64,000 nucleotides of DNA from Streptomyces sp. CB01635 (GCF_002803065.1 NZ_NNBL01000017.1:62001-126000), one strand, 5' to 3'. Shown: positions 42,720-51,375, counted from the stretch's first letter. Notes: generated from the letters alone by a model not told the origin. A program made the numbers and translations.

Positions 42720-43687
42720 TACGCCGACTCGCCGCCGCCGCGCTGAGCCTCTCCGCCCTGCTGACGCTCACCGCCTGCGGCGCCGACTCCTCTGCCGACG
42801 CCGCCGGCAGCGAGGACGCGGTCACCCTGACCATCGGTGACCAGGCCAAGACCCTCCAGACCATCGTGGCCGCCTCCGGCGCGCTCAAGGGTGCCGACTA
42901 CAAGGTGAAGTGGGCGGAGTTCGAGGGTGCGGCCCCGCTCTACCAGGCCGTTCAGGCGGGCGCCGCCGACACCGCGTACTCCGCCGATCTGCCCGCACTC
43001 CAGGCGCTCAGCGGCGGGGTGAAGTTCAAGAACGTCGCCGCGCTCAAGAACGACGGCCGGCACGTCGGAATCGTCGTCCGCAAGGGCTCGGGCATCAGCC
43101 GCGTCAAGGACCTCAAGGGCCAGAAGGTCGTGGTGTCCTCGGCGAAGGGCAGTATCTCCGAGTACCTGCTGGCCAACGTGCTCAGGCAGAACGGACTCAA
43201 GTACTCCGACGTGAAGGTCCAGTACCTGCTGCCGACCGACGCGCAGGCCGCTTTCTCCTCCGGGAAGCTCAAGGCCTGGGCGACCTTCGGCGTATACCAG
43301 GCCGTCGGCCTGGGACAGGGCGGCCGCCTCCTCGTCGACGGCGCCGACGGGCGCGTCAGCGGGTACGGCTTCATCGGCGCCTCGGACAAGGCGCTGGCGA
43401 ACTCGGCGAAGAAGGCCGCGCTCAGTGACTTCCTGCGGCGCCTGACCACGGCCCTGACCTGGACGAGTACACACCAGGACGCGTACGCCGACGCCATCGT
43501 CGAGCGCAACGGCGCCGACGCCTCCGTGGCCAAGACGCTCGCCTCCGCCGCGTACAGCAAGGTCCTGCCGATCACCTCCGATGTGAACGGGACCGTTCAA
43601 GGCGTGGCCGATCTGATGCACGGCATCGGCGTCCTCGACCCGAACGTGGACGTGGCGAAGTCCGCCGACACCTCCGTCCTCAAGTGA
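42716..43687 (+). CDS. ssuA: Sulfonate ABC transporter substrate-binding lipoprotein
   Basis: A 323-residue lipoprotein. The signal ends LSALLTLTACGADSS (lipobox T-A-C). The NMT1/SsuA-like fold shows VTLTIGDQAKTLQTIVAASG, KVKWAEFEGAAPLYQAVQAG, VGIVVRKGSGISRVKDLKGQ and SYGFIGASDKALANSAKKAA-type C-terminal helices. GTG 42716 is chosen because it lies at the signal peptide start, with AAGGGATCC upstream and overlap with the SsuB stop. It captures the substrate outside the membrane for SsuBC. Confidence 0.92.
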   Translation: MIRRLAAAALSLSALLTLTACGADSSADAAGSEDAVTLTIGDQAKTLQTIVAASGALKGADYKVKWAEFEGAAPLYQAVQAGAADTAYSADLPALQALSGGVKFKNVAALKNDGRHVGIVVRKGSGISRVKDLKGQKVVVSSAKGSISEYLLANVLRQNGLKYSDVKVQYLLPTDAQAAFSSGKLKAWATFGVYQAVGLGQGGRLLVDGADGRVSGYGFIGASDKALANSAKKAALSDFLRRLTTALTWTSTHQDAYADAIVERNGADASVAKTLASAAYSKVLPITSDVNGTVQGVADLMHGIGVLDPNVDVAKSADTSVLK

Positions 43688-43731
43688 CCTTTTGAAGCCC
43701 GCAAGCGGCCTTTCGAAGCAAGGAGTTCACA

Positions 43732-44832
43732 ATGCCTGTCGAGTTCATCAGCGCTGTCCACACCGACTCCGGGGCGTCCGGTCCCGCCGCGAGCGCGCGT
43801 ACCGGCTTCGACCCCGACTACGTACGCCGCTACGCCCGCGCCCTGGACGACGGCGGCTTCGACCACACCCTGGTCGCCTACCACTCGGCGTCCCCGGACG
43901 CCCTCCAGCTGGCACAGTTCGTCGCCACGCACACCGAGCGCATCCGCCCGGTCCTGGCACACCGGCCGGGCGTCATCTTCCCGACCCATGCGGCTCGCGC
44001 CTTCGCGACGCTGGACCGGATCAGCAACGGGCGCCTATCCGTGCACATCATTTCCGGCGGCAGCGACGAGGAACAGCACCGCGAGGGCGACTACCTCAAC
44101 AAGGCCGAGCGGTACGAGCGTTCGGACGAGTACATCCAGATCCTGCGCAAGGTGTGGACAGCGGGCGGGCCGGTCTCGCACGAGGGCAAGCACTACAAGT
44201 TCGAGGGCTTCCACTCCGACGTGCGGCCCGCGAACGGGCTCGTACCGATCTCGGTGGGCGGTTCTTCGCAGGACGCGTACCGGGTGGGCGGACAGCAGGG
44301 CGACATCTTCGGGCTGTGGGGCGAGCCACTCAAGGAGACGGCCGAGCAGATCGCCGCCGTCAACGCGGTCGCCGACGCCGCTGGGCGTCCCCGTCCGAGG
44401 ATCTGGGTGTCGTTCCGCCCGATCATCGCGCCCACCGACGAACTGGCCTGGGAGAAGGCACACCGCACACTCGGCGTGCTCCAGGAACAGGCGGCGGGCA
44501 CCGAGCTGTTGCGCCACTACCGGACGACGGGGCGTCCAGCCAACGTCGGCTCGCAGCGACTGCTCGACATCGCCGAGCGTGGCGAGGTCCACGACCGCTG
44601 CCTGTGGACAGCCCCTGCGGCCGCCACCAATGCCGCGGGCGCCTCCACCGCGCTGGTCGGCTCCCCAGAGACGGTCGCCAAGGCGCTGCTCGACTACGTC
44701 GACATCGGCTGCGACCTGCTGTCGATCCGCGGCTATGACCCCCTCAACGACGCGATCGACTACGCCCGTTACATCCTGCCGCTGGTCCGTCAGGAGCTCG
44801 CGCACCGCGCCGCGACCTCCCAGGCCGCCTGA
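43732..44832 (+). CDS. ssuD: Alkanesulfonate monooxygenase-like LLM enzyme
   Basis: A 366-residue SsuD-like enzyme: PVEFISAVHTDSGASGPAAS, ALDDGGFDHTLVAYHSASPD, RIRPVLAHRPGVIFPTHAAR, ATLDRISNGRLSVHIISGGS and DEEQHREGDYLNKAERYERS. It also has LVPISVGGSSQDAYRVGGQQ and STALVGSPETVAKALLDYVD. It uses FMNH2 and O2 to split alkanesulfonates into aldehyde and sulfite. AAGGAG precedes ATG 43732 by six bases. It sits between two binding-protein genes of one uptake operon. A second SsuD-type enzyme is at 56781, so the substrates may differ. Confidence 0.9.
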   Translation: MPVEFISAVHTDSGASGPAASARTGFDPDYVRRYARALDDGGFDHTLVAYHSASPDALQLAQFVATHTERIRPVLAHRPGVIFPTHAARAFATLDRISNGRLSVHIISGGSDEEQHREGDYLNKAERYERSDEYIQILRKVWTAGGPVSHEGKHYKFEGFHSDVRPANGLVPISVGGSSQDAYRVGGQQGDIFGLWGEPLKETAEQIAAVNAVADAAGRPRPRIWVSFRPIIAPTDELAWEKAHRTLGVLQEQAAGTELLRHYRTTGRPANVGSQRLLDIAERGEVHDRCLWTAPAAATNAAGASTALVGSPETVAKALLDYVDIGCDLLSIRGYDPLNDAIDYARYILPLVRQELAHRAATSQAA

Positions 44833-44860
44833 CCCCCCTTCCACCCATCATGGAGATTCC

Positions 44861-45865
44861 GTGTTCCGGCACACCCTGCGCGCGTCCGCCGCCGCCCTCG
44901 TCCTCCTATGGCCGTTCGCGGCAGCCTGCGGGACCTCGGCGAAAGCCGAGTCCGCATCCGACCTGTCGCCCGTGACCCTGAACGTCGGCGCCACCGGCTG
45001 GAAGAACGAGGAGGCGATCCTGAAGTTCGCCCACCTCGACGACACCCCGTACAAGGTCGAGTGGAGCCTCTTCCAGGGCGGTGACCAGCAGCTCCAGGCC
45101 ATCCGGGCCGGAGCCCTCGACGTCGCCTCCTCTAGTGAGATCCCGCCGATCTTCGCGGCGGCCGACGGGAAGCCCAACTTCGAGGTCGTCGCCGTACAGC
45201 GCGCCGCGACACTCAATCAGGAGGTCGTCGTCCCCAAGGGCTCCGAGGTGACCGACATCGCGGACCTGAAGGGCAAGAAGGTCGGATACGTCCAGAACAC
45301 CACCGCCCACTACTTCCTGTACGAACTGCTGAAGCGGGCAGGCCTGAAGTGGTCCGACATCGACGCCAAGCCCCTCCTGCCCAACGACGGACTCGCGGCC
45401 CTGAACGGCGGCGGCATCGACGCCTTCGCCTCGTACGGCACGTCGATCATCACCGCCCGCGATCAGGGCGCCGTCACGGTCGGCTCGGGCAAGGACATCC
45501 TGTCGGGCAACTTCCTCTGGTCGGCGCGTGACAGCGTGCTCGAGAGTCCCGCCCAACGGGCCGCCACGGCCGATCTAATCGCCCGGATCAGCCGCGCGTA
45601 CGCGTACGTCCGCGACGGGCGCCAGAGCGAGTTCGCCAAGGTGATCGCCAGGACCACCCACCAGCCCGTCGTCCAGGCGGAGAAGGATTTCCGCGACGCG
45701 CAGGCGCAGGAGCCGACGCAAGCCAGGACCGTCGGTGACGACACGGTCACCTCACAACAAAAGGTGGCCGACGCCTTCACCGAACTCGGCACGCTCAAGT
45801 CGCGCTTGGACGTCAAGTCCTTCTGGTCCCGCAAGCTGAACACCGACCTCAAGAAGGCACTGTGA
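44861..45865 (+). CDS. Second sulfonate-type substrate-binding lipoprotein
   Basis: A 334-residue lipoprotein (VFRHTLRASAAALVLLWPFA, lipobox A-A-C). Its mature part resembles SsuA: SPVTLNVGATGWKNEEAILK, YKVEWSLFQGGDQQLQAIRA, VASSSEIPPIFAAADGKPNF, VVVPKGSEVTDIADLKGKKV and GYVQNTTAHYFLYELLKRAG. The operon has one permease and one ATPase but two binding proteins, so it may widen the substrate range of the same importer. GTG 44861 follows TGGAGATTCC. Its stop overlaps the next gene (GTGA). Confidence 0.9.
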   Translation: MFRHTLRASAAALVLLWPFAAACGTSAKAESASDLSPVTLNVGATGWKNEEAILKFAHLDDTPYKVEWSLFQGGDQQLQAIRAGALDVASSSEIPPIFAAADGKPNFEVVAVQRAATLNQEVVVPKGSEVTDIADLKGKKVGYVQNTTAHYFLYELLKRAGLKWSDIDAKPLLPNDGLAALNGGGIDAFASYGTSIITARDQGAVTVGSGKDILSGNFLWSARDSVLESPAQRAATADLIARISRAYAYVRDGRQSEFAKVIARTTHQPVVQAEKDFRDAQAQEPTQARTVGDDTVTSQQKVADAFTELGTLKSRLDVKSFWSRKLNTDLKKAL

Positions 45866-46998
45866 ACGCGCACGTGACGGCCCGCCTCGCCGAACTGGCC
45901 CCCGGATACGACCAGTCGGCGACGTTCCCCGCCAAATCACTCGAGGCCGTCCACGGCGCCGGACTGCTCACCGCCACCGTCGGCGAGCGGTACGGCGGCC
46001 GAGGCGCCGGGTTCGCCGAGACCGCGCGCATCCTGCACACGCTCGGCCAGGGAGACCCGTCCGTCGCCCTGATCACGGCGATGACGCTCAACACCCACGC
46101 CCGGCAGGCCGCGCAGCCGCACTGGCCCGACGAGGTGTACGCGCGGGTACTCAAGGAGTCCGAAGAGCGACCGGTTCTCATCAACCACGCGCGCGTGGAG
46201 CCCGATCTCGGCTCCCCCGCGCGTGGCGGCCTGCCCGCGACGCGCGCCCGGCGCACCGCCGACGGCTGGTCAGTCAGTGGCCGCAAGCGGTTCGTGACCG
46301 GCGCCGACGGGCTCGACTGGTTCCTCGTATGGGCCACCACCGACGAGCCGGAGCCGCGCGTGGGCACCTTCCTGGTCCCGGGCGGCTCCCCCGGCATCGA
46401 GATCACCGACCGGTGGGACCAGCTGGGGCTGCGCGCGAGCGGCAGCCACGATGTGGAGTTCCGCGAGGTGCAGATCCCGTACGAGCACGTCGTCGGCCTG
46501 GGCCCGCACGGTCCCTCCTCCGAGCAGGACAACCGGGCGGGCGCGGCCCTCCATCTGCCGCTGGCCGCGCTCTACCTGGGTGTCGCGCGGGCCGCGCAGG
46601 CCTTCTTCCACACCTTCGCGCACTCCCGCGTGCCCGCCAATCTCGGTCATTCAGTGGCCCGTACGGAACGCTTCCGGCGGACAGCCGGGGAGATCGAGGT
46701 GCTGCTCGGCGCGGCCGAACAGCTGGTGTTCGACGGTGCCGCCCGGGTCGACGCCGGCGACTCCTCGTACACCCCGGAGCAGGCACTCGGCGCGCGCGTA
46801 CTGGCCGACCGCCACGGCGTACGGGCCGTGGAGCTGGCCGTACGCCTGCTCGGCAATCCGGGCCTGGCCCGAGGCAACCCCTTGGAACGGCACTTCCGCG
46901 ACATCCAGTGCGCGCCTGTGCACGCACCCCAGGAGGACATATCCCTGCTCGCGATCGGAACGAAGGCATTGAACGACACGAAGGCACAGGACCTGTGA
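45862..46998 (+). CDS. Acyl-CoA dehydrogenase-type flavoenzyme (SfnB/DszC-like)
   Basis: A 378-residue protein with TARLAELAPGYDQSATFPAK, GLLTATVGERYGGRGAGFAE, LGQGDPSVALITAMTLNTHA, WSVSGRKRFVTGADGLDWFL, LGLRASGSHDVEFREVQIPY and a C-terminal helical part (SYTPEQALGARVLADRHGVR). In sulfur clusters such proteins (SfnB, DszC) are flavin-dependent monooxygenases rather than dehydrogenases. GTG 45862 overlaps the preceding stop. It may oxidise a sulfide or sulfoxide before C-S cleavage. The exact reaction is inferred from context. Confidence 0.88.
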   Translation: MNAHVTARLAELAPGYDQSATFPAKSLEAVHGAGLLTATVGERYGGRGAGFAETARILHTLGQGDPSVALITAMTLNTHARQAAQPHWPDEVYARVLKESEERPVLINHARVEPDLGSPARGGLPATRARRTADGWSVSGRKRFVTGADGLDWFLVWATTDEPEPRVGTFLVPGGSPGIEITDRWDQLGLRASGSHDVEFREVQIPYEHVVGLGPHGPSSEQDNRAGAALHLPLAALYLGVARAAQAFFHTFAHSRVPANLGHSVARTERFRRTAGEIEVLLGAAEQLVFDGAARVDAGDSSYTPEQALGARVLADRHGVRAVELAVRLLGNPGLARGNPLERHFRDIQCAPVHAPQEDISLLAIGTKALNDTKAQDL

Positions 46999-48386
46999 CA
47001 ACACCGGCAGCACCGGCAGCACCCGCGACCACCACGTCCGCCAGGCTCCTCGGCCTCCTCGCCCGCGACCTGGCCCCCGACCGGCTCACCACCGACCCAC
47101 CCACGCTCGCCGCGCACGCCACCGACCGCTCCGGCACACGGCCCGACGGCATCCCCCTGGCAGTCGTACACGCCCAGCGGACCGAGGACGTGACCGTCAC
47201 CCTCCGGCACGCGCACGCCCTGCGCGTGCCGGTGGTCCCCCGTGGCGCGGGCACCGGCCTCTCGGGAGGGGCGACGGCGGGCGAGGGCGACCTCGTCCTG
47301 GATCTGTCCGGGATGAACCGCATTCTCGAACTGTCGCCGGACGACCAGCTCGCGGTCGTCGAACCCGGCGTGATCACAGCGGAGTTGGACAGGGCGGCAG
47401 CCGCACACGGGCTGCGCTATGCGCCCGATCCGGCGAGCGCGGCCCTGTCCACGATCGGCGGGAACATCGCGACCAACGCCGGTGGGCTGCGGTGCGCGAA
47501 GTACGGGGTGACGCGGGACAGCGTGCTCGGCCTGGAGGTGGTGCTCGCGGACGGCACGGTCGTACGCACCGGCCGCCGTACGGTCAAGGGCGTCACCGGC
47601 TACGACCTCACGGCCCTGCTCACCGGCTCCGAGGGCACGCTCGCCGTGATCACGTCGGCGACACTGCGGCTGCGGCCCGTCCCGGTGGCGACGGCCACGC
47701 TCGCCGCGTACTTCGCCTCCTTCGAGGCCGCTGCCGAGGCCACGTACGCAATCGGGCGGGCCGGGGTCGAACCCGCTCTGGCGGAGCTGGTCGACGGGCC
47801 GGTGCTACACGCCATCGACCCCGCGCTGCGCGAGCGCGGCTCGGCCCTGCTGCTCGTGCAGTGCGACGGCGCGGGCGCGGCGGCCGAGGCGGAGACGGTC
47901 GCCCGGCTCCTCGCCCCGCTGGCCACGACGGTCGAGACGACGGCGGACCCGGCCGAGGCCGAGGCCCTGCTCGCCGCCCGTCGGCTGGCCCTGCCCGCGC
48001 TGGAACGCCTCGGCCGTCCACTGATCGAGGACATCGCGGTGCCCCGTTCCCGGCTGGCGGAAGCGGTCACCGAGATCCGCGCCATCTCCATACGCCACGA
48101 CGTGCCCGTCTTCACCATCGCGCACGCGGCGGATGGAAACCTCCATCCGATCATCGTCGTGGACCCTTCGCTGCCGGGGCTCCCGGACGCCGCCTGGGAG
48201 GCGGCCGGAGAGATCTTCGCGCTGGCCCTGCGGCTGGGCGGCACGCTCACAGGCGAGCACGGGGTGGGTGTCCTGAAACGGCAGTGGGTGGCGGACGAAC
48301 TAGGGCCCGCGGCGCATGCGTTGCAGCGACGGCTGAAGGATGCCTTCGACCCGCAGGGGATCCTCAATCCGGGTAAGAGCCTCTGA
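46995..48386 (+). CDS. FAD-binding oxidase, GlcD/LDH-D type
   Basis: A 463-residue flavoprotein of the VAO family. The FAD domain has VPVVPRGAGTGLSGGATAGE, LDLSGMNRILELSPDDQLAV, STIGGNIATNAGGLRCAKYG and GYDLTALLTGSEGTLAVITS. The C-terminal cap has VPVFTIAHAADGNLHPIIVV and TLTGEHGVGVLKRQWVADEL. It likely oxidises a 2-hydroxyacid, such as glycolate, D-lactate or a sulfolactate-like compound. GTG 46995 overlaps the preceding stop. It ends the Ssu operon; a hydroxy-sulfonate substrate would fit but is only a guess. Confidence 0.9.
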   Translation: MTTPAAPAAPATTTSARLLGLLARDLAPDRLTTDPPTLAAHATDRSGTRPDGIPLAVVHAQRTEDVTVTLRHAHALRVPVVPRGAGTGLSGGATAGEGDLVLDLSGMNRILELSPDDQLAVVEPGVITAELDRAAAAHGLRYAPDPASAALSTIGGNIATNAGGLRCAKYGVTRDSVLGLEVVLADGTVVRTGRRTVKGVTGYDLTALLTGSEGTLAVITSATLRLRPVPVATATLAAYFASFEAAAEATYAIGRAGVEPALAELVDGPVLHAIDPALRERGSALLLVQCDGAGAAAEAETVARLLAPLATTVETTADPAEAEALLAARRLALPALERLGRPLIEDIAVPRSRLAEAVTEIRAISIRHDVPVFTIAHAADGNLHPIIVVDPSLPGLPDAAWEAAGEIFALALRLGGTLTGEHGVGVLKRQWVADELGPAAHALQRRLKDAFDPQGILNPGKSL

Positions 48387-48415
48387 CCAGCGTCTTCCCG
48401 CAGTGGCTGCGCCGG

Positions 48416-48451
48416 CGCTGCGCCTGCCGATGATTCATCCGCCCAGGTCAC
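48416..48451 (+). repeat. 36-base motif, partner of 37752-37787
   Basis: CGCTGCGCCTGCCGATGATT followed by CATCCGCCCAGGTCAC. It matches 32 of 36 bases with the inverted copy at 37752. It lies between the flavoenzyme stop and a transposase fragment. Confidence 0.65.
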
Positions 48452-48467
48452 CCGTTCCCAGCCGGGG

Positions 48468-48664
48468 TCAGCGACCGCGTCCTGGGTCACTCAGGCGATC
48501 AAGAACATGGCCATGGACCCGGAAGACGCTGGCACCAAGGCCAAGTTCGTCATCCGCGACCGCGACGCGAAGTACCCCGCCGTCATCGACGAGGTCCTCG
48601 CCGGCGCCGGCATCCGAACCATTCTCACGAGCATCCGGATGCCATGCATGAACTCGGTCATGGA
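48468..48664 (+). mobile_element. Integrase-core transposase fragment (central)
   Basis: The frame reads SATASWVTQAIKNMAMDPED, AGTKAKFVIRDRDAKYPAVI, DEVLAGAGIRTILTSIRMPC and MNSVMD, the central DDE integrase core with the second catalytic Asp (RDRDAKY). It lacks both ends. It belongs to the same family as 22463, 37400 and 50301. Confidence 0.75.
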
Positions 48665-48718
48665 TGCTGACCAGCAGAGCGGTGCGCCCGAGCGGGAGGT
48701 ACTCCATCGTCGCTACGC

Positions 48719-49315
48719 TCACGCCGGGTAGGGAGCGGCGTTGCGCGCAGACCGGAGCGCGGCAGCCCACCAGGCCAATTGGTCGAGCAGCGTCTTGGCG
48801 TACCCGGGGGCCTCAGGGGCGAGGGGATGGCCGTCCTGCCACGCCGTGAAGTAGTTCGGAAAGGCCAGACCATCGCGAATCGTCACCGCGTGCAACTCGG
48901 TCAGCACGTTCTCCAGGTGCAGCACCGCGTGCCGACCACCTGCTGCACCGCCGTAGCTGACGAAGGCGACGGGCTTGGCCGTCCACTGGGTGAAATGCCA
49001 GTCGATGGCCGCCTTCAACGACGCGGGATAGCTGTGGTTGTACTCCGGGGTGACCACGATGAACGCGTCAGCGTTCTCCAGAGCCGACGTCAGTGCCGCC
49101 ATCCCTGCCGGACGGGGGTAGTCATCGCCGGCGAACTTCGGCGATGCCGCAGGCAGCGCCAACGGGATGTCGATCTCGGCCAGATCGACGACTTCCACAT
49201 CGAAACCACCGTGAATGCCTGCCTGTTCGACGACCCACGAGGCCACAACGGGGCCGAAACGTCCATCCCGGACGCTTCCGACGATGATCACCAGCTTGTG
49301 CTTAATCTTTTCCAT
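48719..49315 (-). CDS. NAD(P)H-dependent FMN reductase
   Basis: A 198-residue flavodoxin-fold reductase: KLVIIVGSVRDGRFGPVVAS, DVEVVDLAEIDIPLALPAAS, ADAFIVVTPEYNHSYPASLK, AAIDWHFTQWTAKPVAFVSY and GGAAGGRHAVLHLENVLTEL. The GSVR phosphate loop and PEYNHSYP are typical of ArsH/SsuE-like NADPH:FMN reductases. It could supply FMNH2 to the nearby LLM enzymes. ATG 49315. It is divergent from an MmyB-like regulator, with a 12-base palindrome in between that is probably its operator. Confidence 0.9.
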   Translation of the reverse strand: MEKIKHKLVIIVGSVRDGRFGPVVASWVVEQAGIHGGFDVEVVDLAEIDIPLALPAASPKFAGDDYPRPAGMAALTSALENADAFIVVTPEYNHSYPASLKAAIDWHFTQWTAKPVAFVSYGGAAGGRHAVLHLENVLTELHAVTIRDGLAFPNYFTAWQDGHPLAPEAPGYAKTLLDQLAWWAAALRSARNAAPYPA

Positions 49316-49359
49316 GCCCACCACGATCAGGCCGCTCCGTGGCTCCAGCCAGACCGTAT

Positions 49360-49388
49360 TCAGGCTGGCCCCCACAGGGCCAGCCTGA
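49360..49388. promoter_or_regulatory. Perfect 12-base palindrome between reductase and regulator
   Basis: TCAGGCTGGCCC-CCACA-GGGCCAGCCTGA. It lies 44 bases upstream of the reductase start and 39 bases upstream of the regulator start. The position suits an operator of the MmyB-like protein encoded at 49428. Confidence 0.7.
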
Positions 49389-49427
49389 GCACTCCGCGAT
49401 CAGCGGGCAGCACCCTATGCTCCCAAC

Positions 49428-50264
49428 ATGGGTACGCCGTTAGGGGACTTCATCCGGGCCAAGCGCGACAGCACCCAGCCGGAATCGCTGGGCCTACCGG
49501 ATCGCGGCCGCCGCCGGTCACCGGGTCTACGACGCCTGGATCTCGCCGCGCGGGCCGGCATCAGCGTCGAATACCTGACCCGCATCGAACAGGGCCGTGA
49601 CCGTAATCCTTCTGTGGCGGTGGTGAACGCGCTGGCCGATGCGCTCAACCTCGACCCGTCGGAACGCAACCACCTGCGCTACCTCGCAAAGATCACTGGC
49701 GGCGAATGTTCCGCTCACACCCGGCCCGCACCGCCGCGCCGCGACGTCCGTCCGTCGGTCCTGGAGACACTCCGCCTCCTTGAACCGGGGATCGCCATCG
49801 TGACCAACCGGCTGGGCGACATCCTCGCCCACACCGGCGGCTACGAGTCCGTGACCAGCGGAACCGGACTGCTCGACGCCGACACCCCGAACCTCACCCG
49901 CTACCTCTTCACCGACCCTCGCGCCCGGACGTTCTTCGCCGACTGGGACGACGTCGCGGACGAGCAGGTCTTCGACCTGTGGCTCGCGCCGTCCGTCGAG
50001 AACTCCGAGTGGCTCACCCGAGAACTAGCCCCCATCGCCAGCCCCGACTTCACGCGCCGCCTGAACCGTCACGTGGTTCCGCAACGTGGAGCCCTCCGCC
50101 TCAACCACCCGTCCGGATGCGAGCTGCTGCTGCTCCGCGAGACGCTCGAACTCTCCTCGGGCGCTCAGCAACTGGTCGTCTTCCTCCCCGCGGACGAGAG
50201 GACGGCCCAGGCCGTCGACCAACTCCGCCGCCGGTCCCCCAGCCGGCTCCGGGTAATCTCCTGA
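49428..50264 (+). CDS. MmyB-like helix-turn-helix regulator
   Basis: A 278-residue protein with an N-terminal HTH (PGLRRLDLAARAGISVEYLT, RIEQGRDRNPSVAVVNALAD) and an MmyB PAS-like domain (LLEPGIAIVTNRLGDILAHT, LTRYLFTDPRARTFFADWDD). It resembles the regulator at 8640 but is clearly distinct. It is divergent from the FMN reductase gene across a perfect palindrome, so it most likely controls that gene and itself. The ligand is unknown; family members may bind fatty-acid-like molecules. Confidence 0.9.
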   Translation: MGTPLGDFIRAKRDSTQPESLGLPDRGRRRSPGLRRLDLAARAGISVEYLTRIEQGRDRNPSVAVVNALADALNLDPSERNHLRYLAKITGGECSAHTRPAPPRRDVRPSVLETLRLLEPGIAIVTNRLGDILAHTGGYESVTSGTGLLDADTPNLTRYLFTDPRARTFFADWDDVADEQVFDLWLAPSVENSEWLTRELAPIASPDFTRRLNRHVVPQRGALRLNHPSGCELLLLRETLELSSGAQQLVVFLPADERTAQAVDQLRRRSPSRLRVIS

Positions 50265-50300
50265 CTCCCCTTGACCCCACGGGACCCGGGCCGGATCGCA

Positions 50301-50366
50301 AATTTGGACATACGACAGCGAGCACGACTAGGCGGCACCCTCCACGAATACCAACATGCGGCCTGA
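50301..50366 (+). mobile_element. Integrase-core transposase fragment (C-terminal tip)
   Basis: The frame NLDIRQRARLGGTLHEYQHA ends with Ala and stop, matching the last 20 residues of the same transposase family (D-I-R-x-x-x-R-L-G-G-x-L-H-E-Y). Only the tip is left. Confidence 0.6.
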
Positions 50367-50516
50367 CCAGCATGGATGAGGTATTCGGCAAGCGCACCGC
50401 ACTGGGCATAGCGCCAAGTTCACGGCGAACTCAAAAGGGGCGCGCGCGTCGTAGGGACCACACCTCCGCCCGCCGGGCCGATCGGGACGGCGCCGTGCGC
50501 CGCCGGTCGTCGTCAA

Positions 50517-51263
50517 TCACAAAGGCCTCGGCCCGCTGCCTGTTCCTGGCGTGCGCACCTGAAGGATCCGGGTGCGAGTGCGCAGGGTGAAGCCGATCGA
50601 CTGGTACAGGCGGATCGCCGTCTTGTTGGTGGCCGCGGCATGCAGGAACGGTGTCTCCCCGCGTTCTCTGATGCCCGCCGCGACCGCGCGTACCAGTCGC
50701 GTCGCGAGGCCCTGCCCGCGGTGGGCCGGGTCGGTGCAGACCGCGCTGATCTCCGTCCAGCCGGGCAGCCGCAGCCGTTCACCGGCCAGCGCGATCAGCC
50801 TCCCCTGTTGCCTGATGCCCAGGTAGGTGCCGAGCTCCACGGTCCGTGCGAGGAACGGCCCCGGTCGGGTGCGGGCGACCAGCTCAAGGATCTCCGGTAC
50901 GTCGCCGGGCCCAAGCCGCACCGCCTCCGGCGCGTGCTCGGGCCGGAGGGACACATCGACCAGCTGGACTCCGCGCCCGCCACCGACCACCTCCCACCCC
51001 GACGGAACCCGGTCAACCCCCTTCACACGCACGGTCGTCGACGGTCCGGCGAGCGTGTGCAGGTCCGCCCAGGCGGCGGGGTCCGCGGGATCGGCGAGCG
51101 CGGCGAACCCGTACATGTCCGCCGGGTAGCGGGCAGCCCTGCCCAGCCTCTCGGCGAAGTGGATGTGTGGTCCGGTCAGGGCGGCCCAAACGGCGTTGTC
51201 CAGATGTCGTGTGTTCGGGGTGATCGCGGCTCCGTCGCCACGAACGTCGATCGGATACGCCAC
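50517..51263 (-). CDS. GNAT family N-acetyltransferase
   Basis: A 248-residue protein. The N-terminal half (NTRHLDNAVWAALTGPHIHF, AARYPADMYGFAALADPADP) is an extra domain; the C-terminal GNAT fold has LGPGDVPEILELVARTRPGP, GWTEISAVCTDPAHRGQGLA (acetyl-CoA loop) and TPFLHAAATNKTAIRLYQSI, ending FTLRTRTRILQVRTP. It transfers acetyl from acetyl-CoA, possibly to a thiol or amine. GTG 51263. A Cys-rich leader lies 112 bases upstream, implying sulfur control. A truncated paralogue with its own leader is at 31491. Confidence 0.87.
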   Translation of the reverse strand: MAYPIDVRGDGAAITPNTRHLDNAVWAALTGPHIHFAERLGRAARYPADMYGFAALADPADPAAWADLHTLAGPSTTVRVKGVDRVPSGWEVVGGGRGVQLVDVSLRPEHAPEAVRLGPGDVPEILELVARTRPGPFLARTVELGTYLGIRQQGRLIALAGERLRLPGWTEISAVCTDPAHRGQGLATRLVRAVAAGIRERGETPFLHAAATNKTAIRLYQSIGFTLRTRTRILQVRTPGTGSGPRPL

Positions 51264-51375
51264 GGAACAGGGGCCTTTCGTGATGCGTGAGCGGGCATCG
51301 AGTTGCGACGGACCGGGCGCCGTACAGGAAGGACGGGGGTGGTCTCCTCACATCTCGAGGGATGGTGAGGGAACG

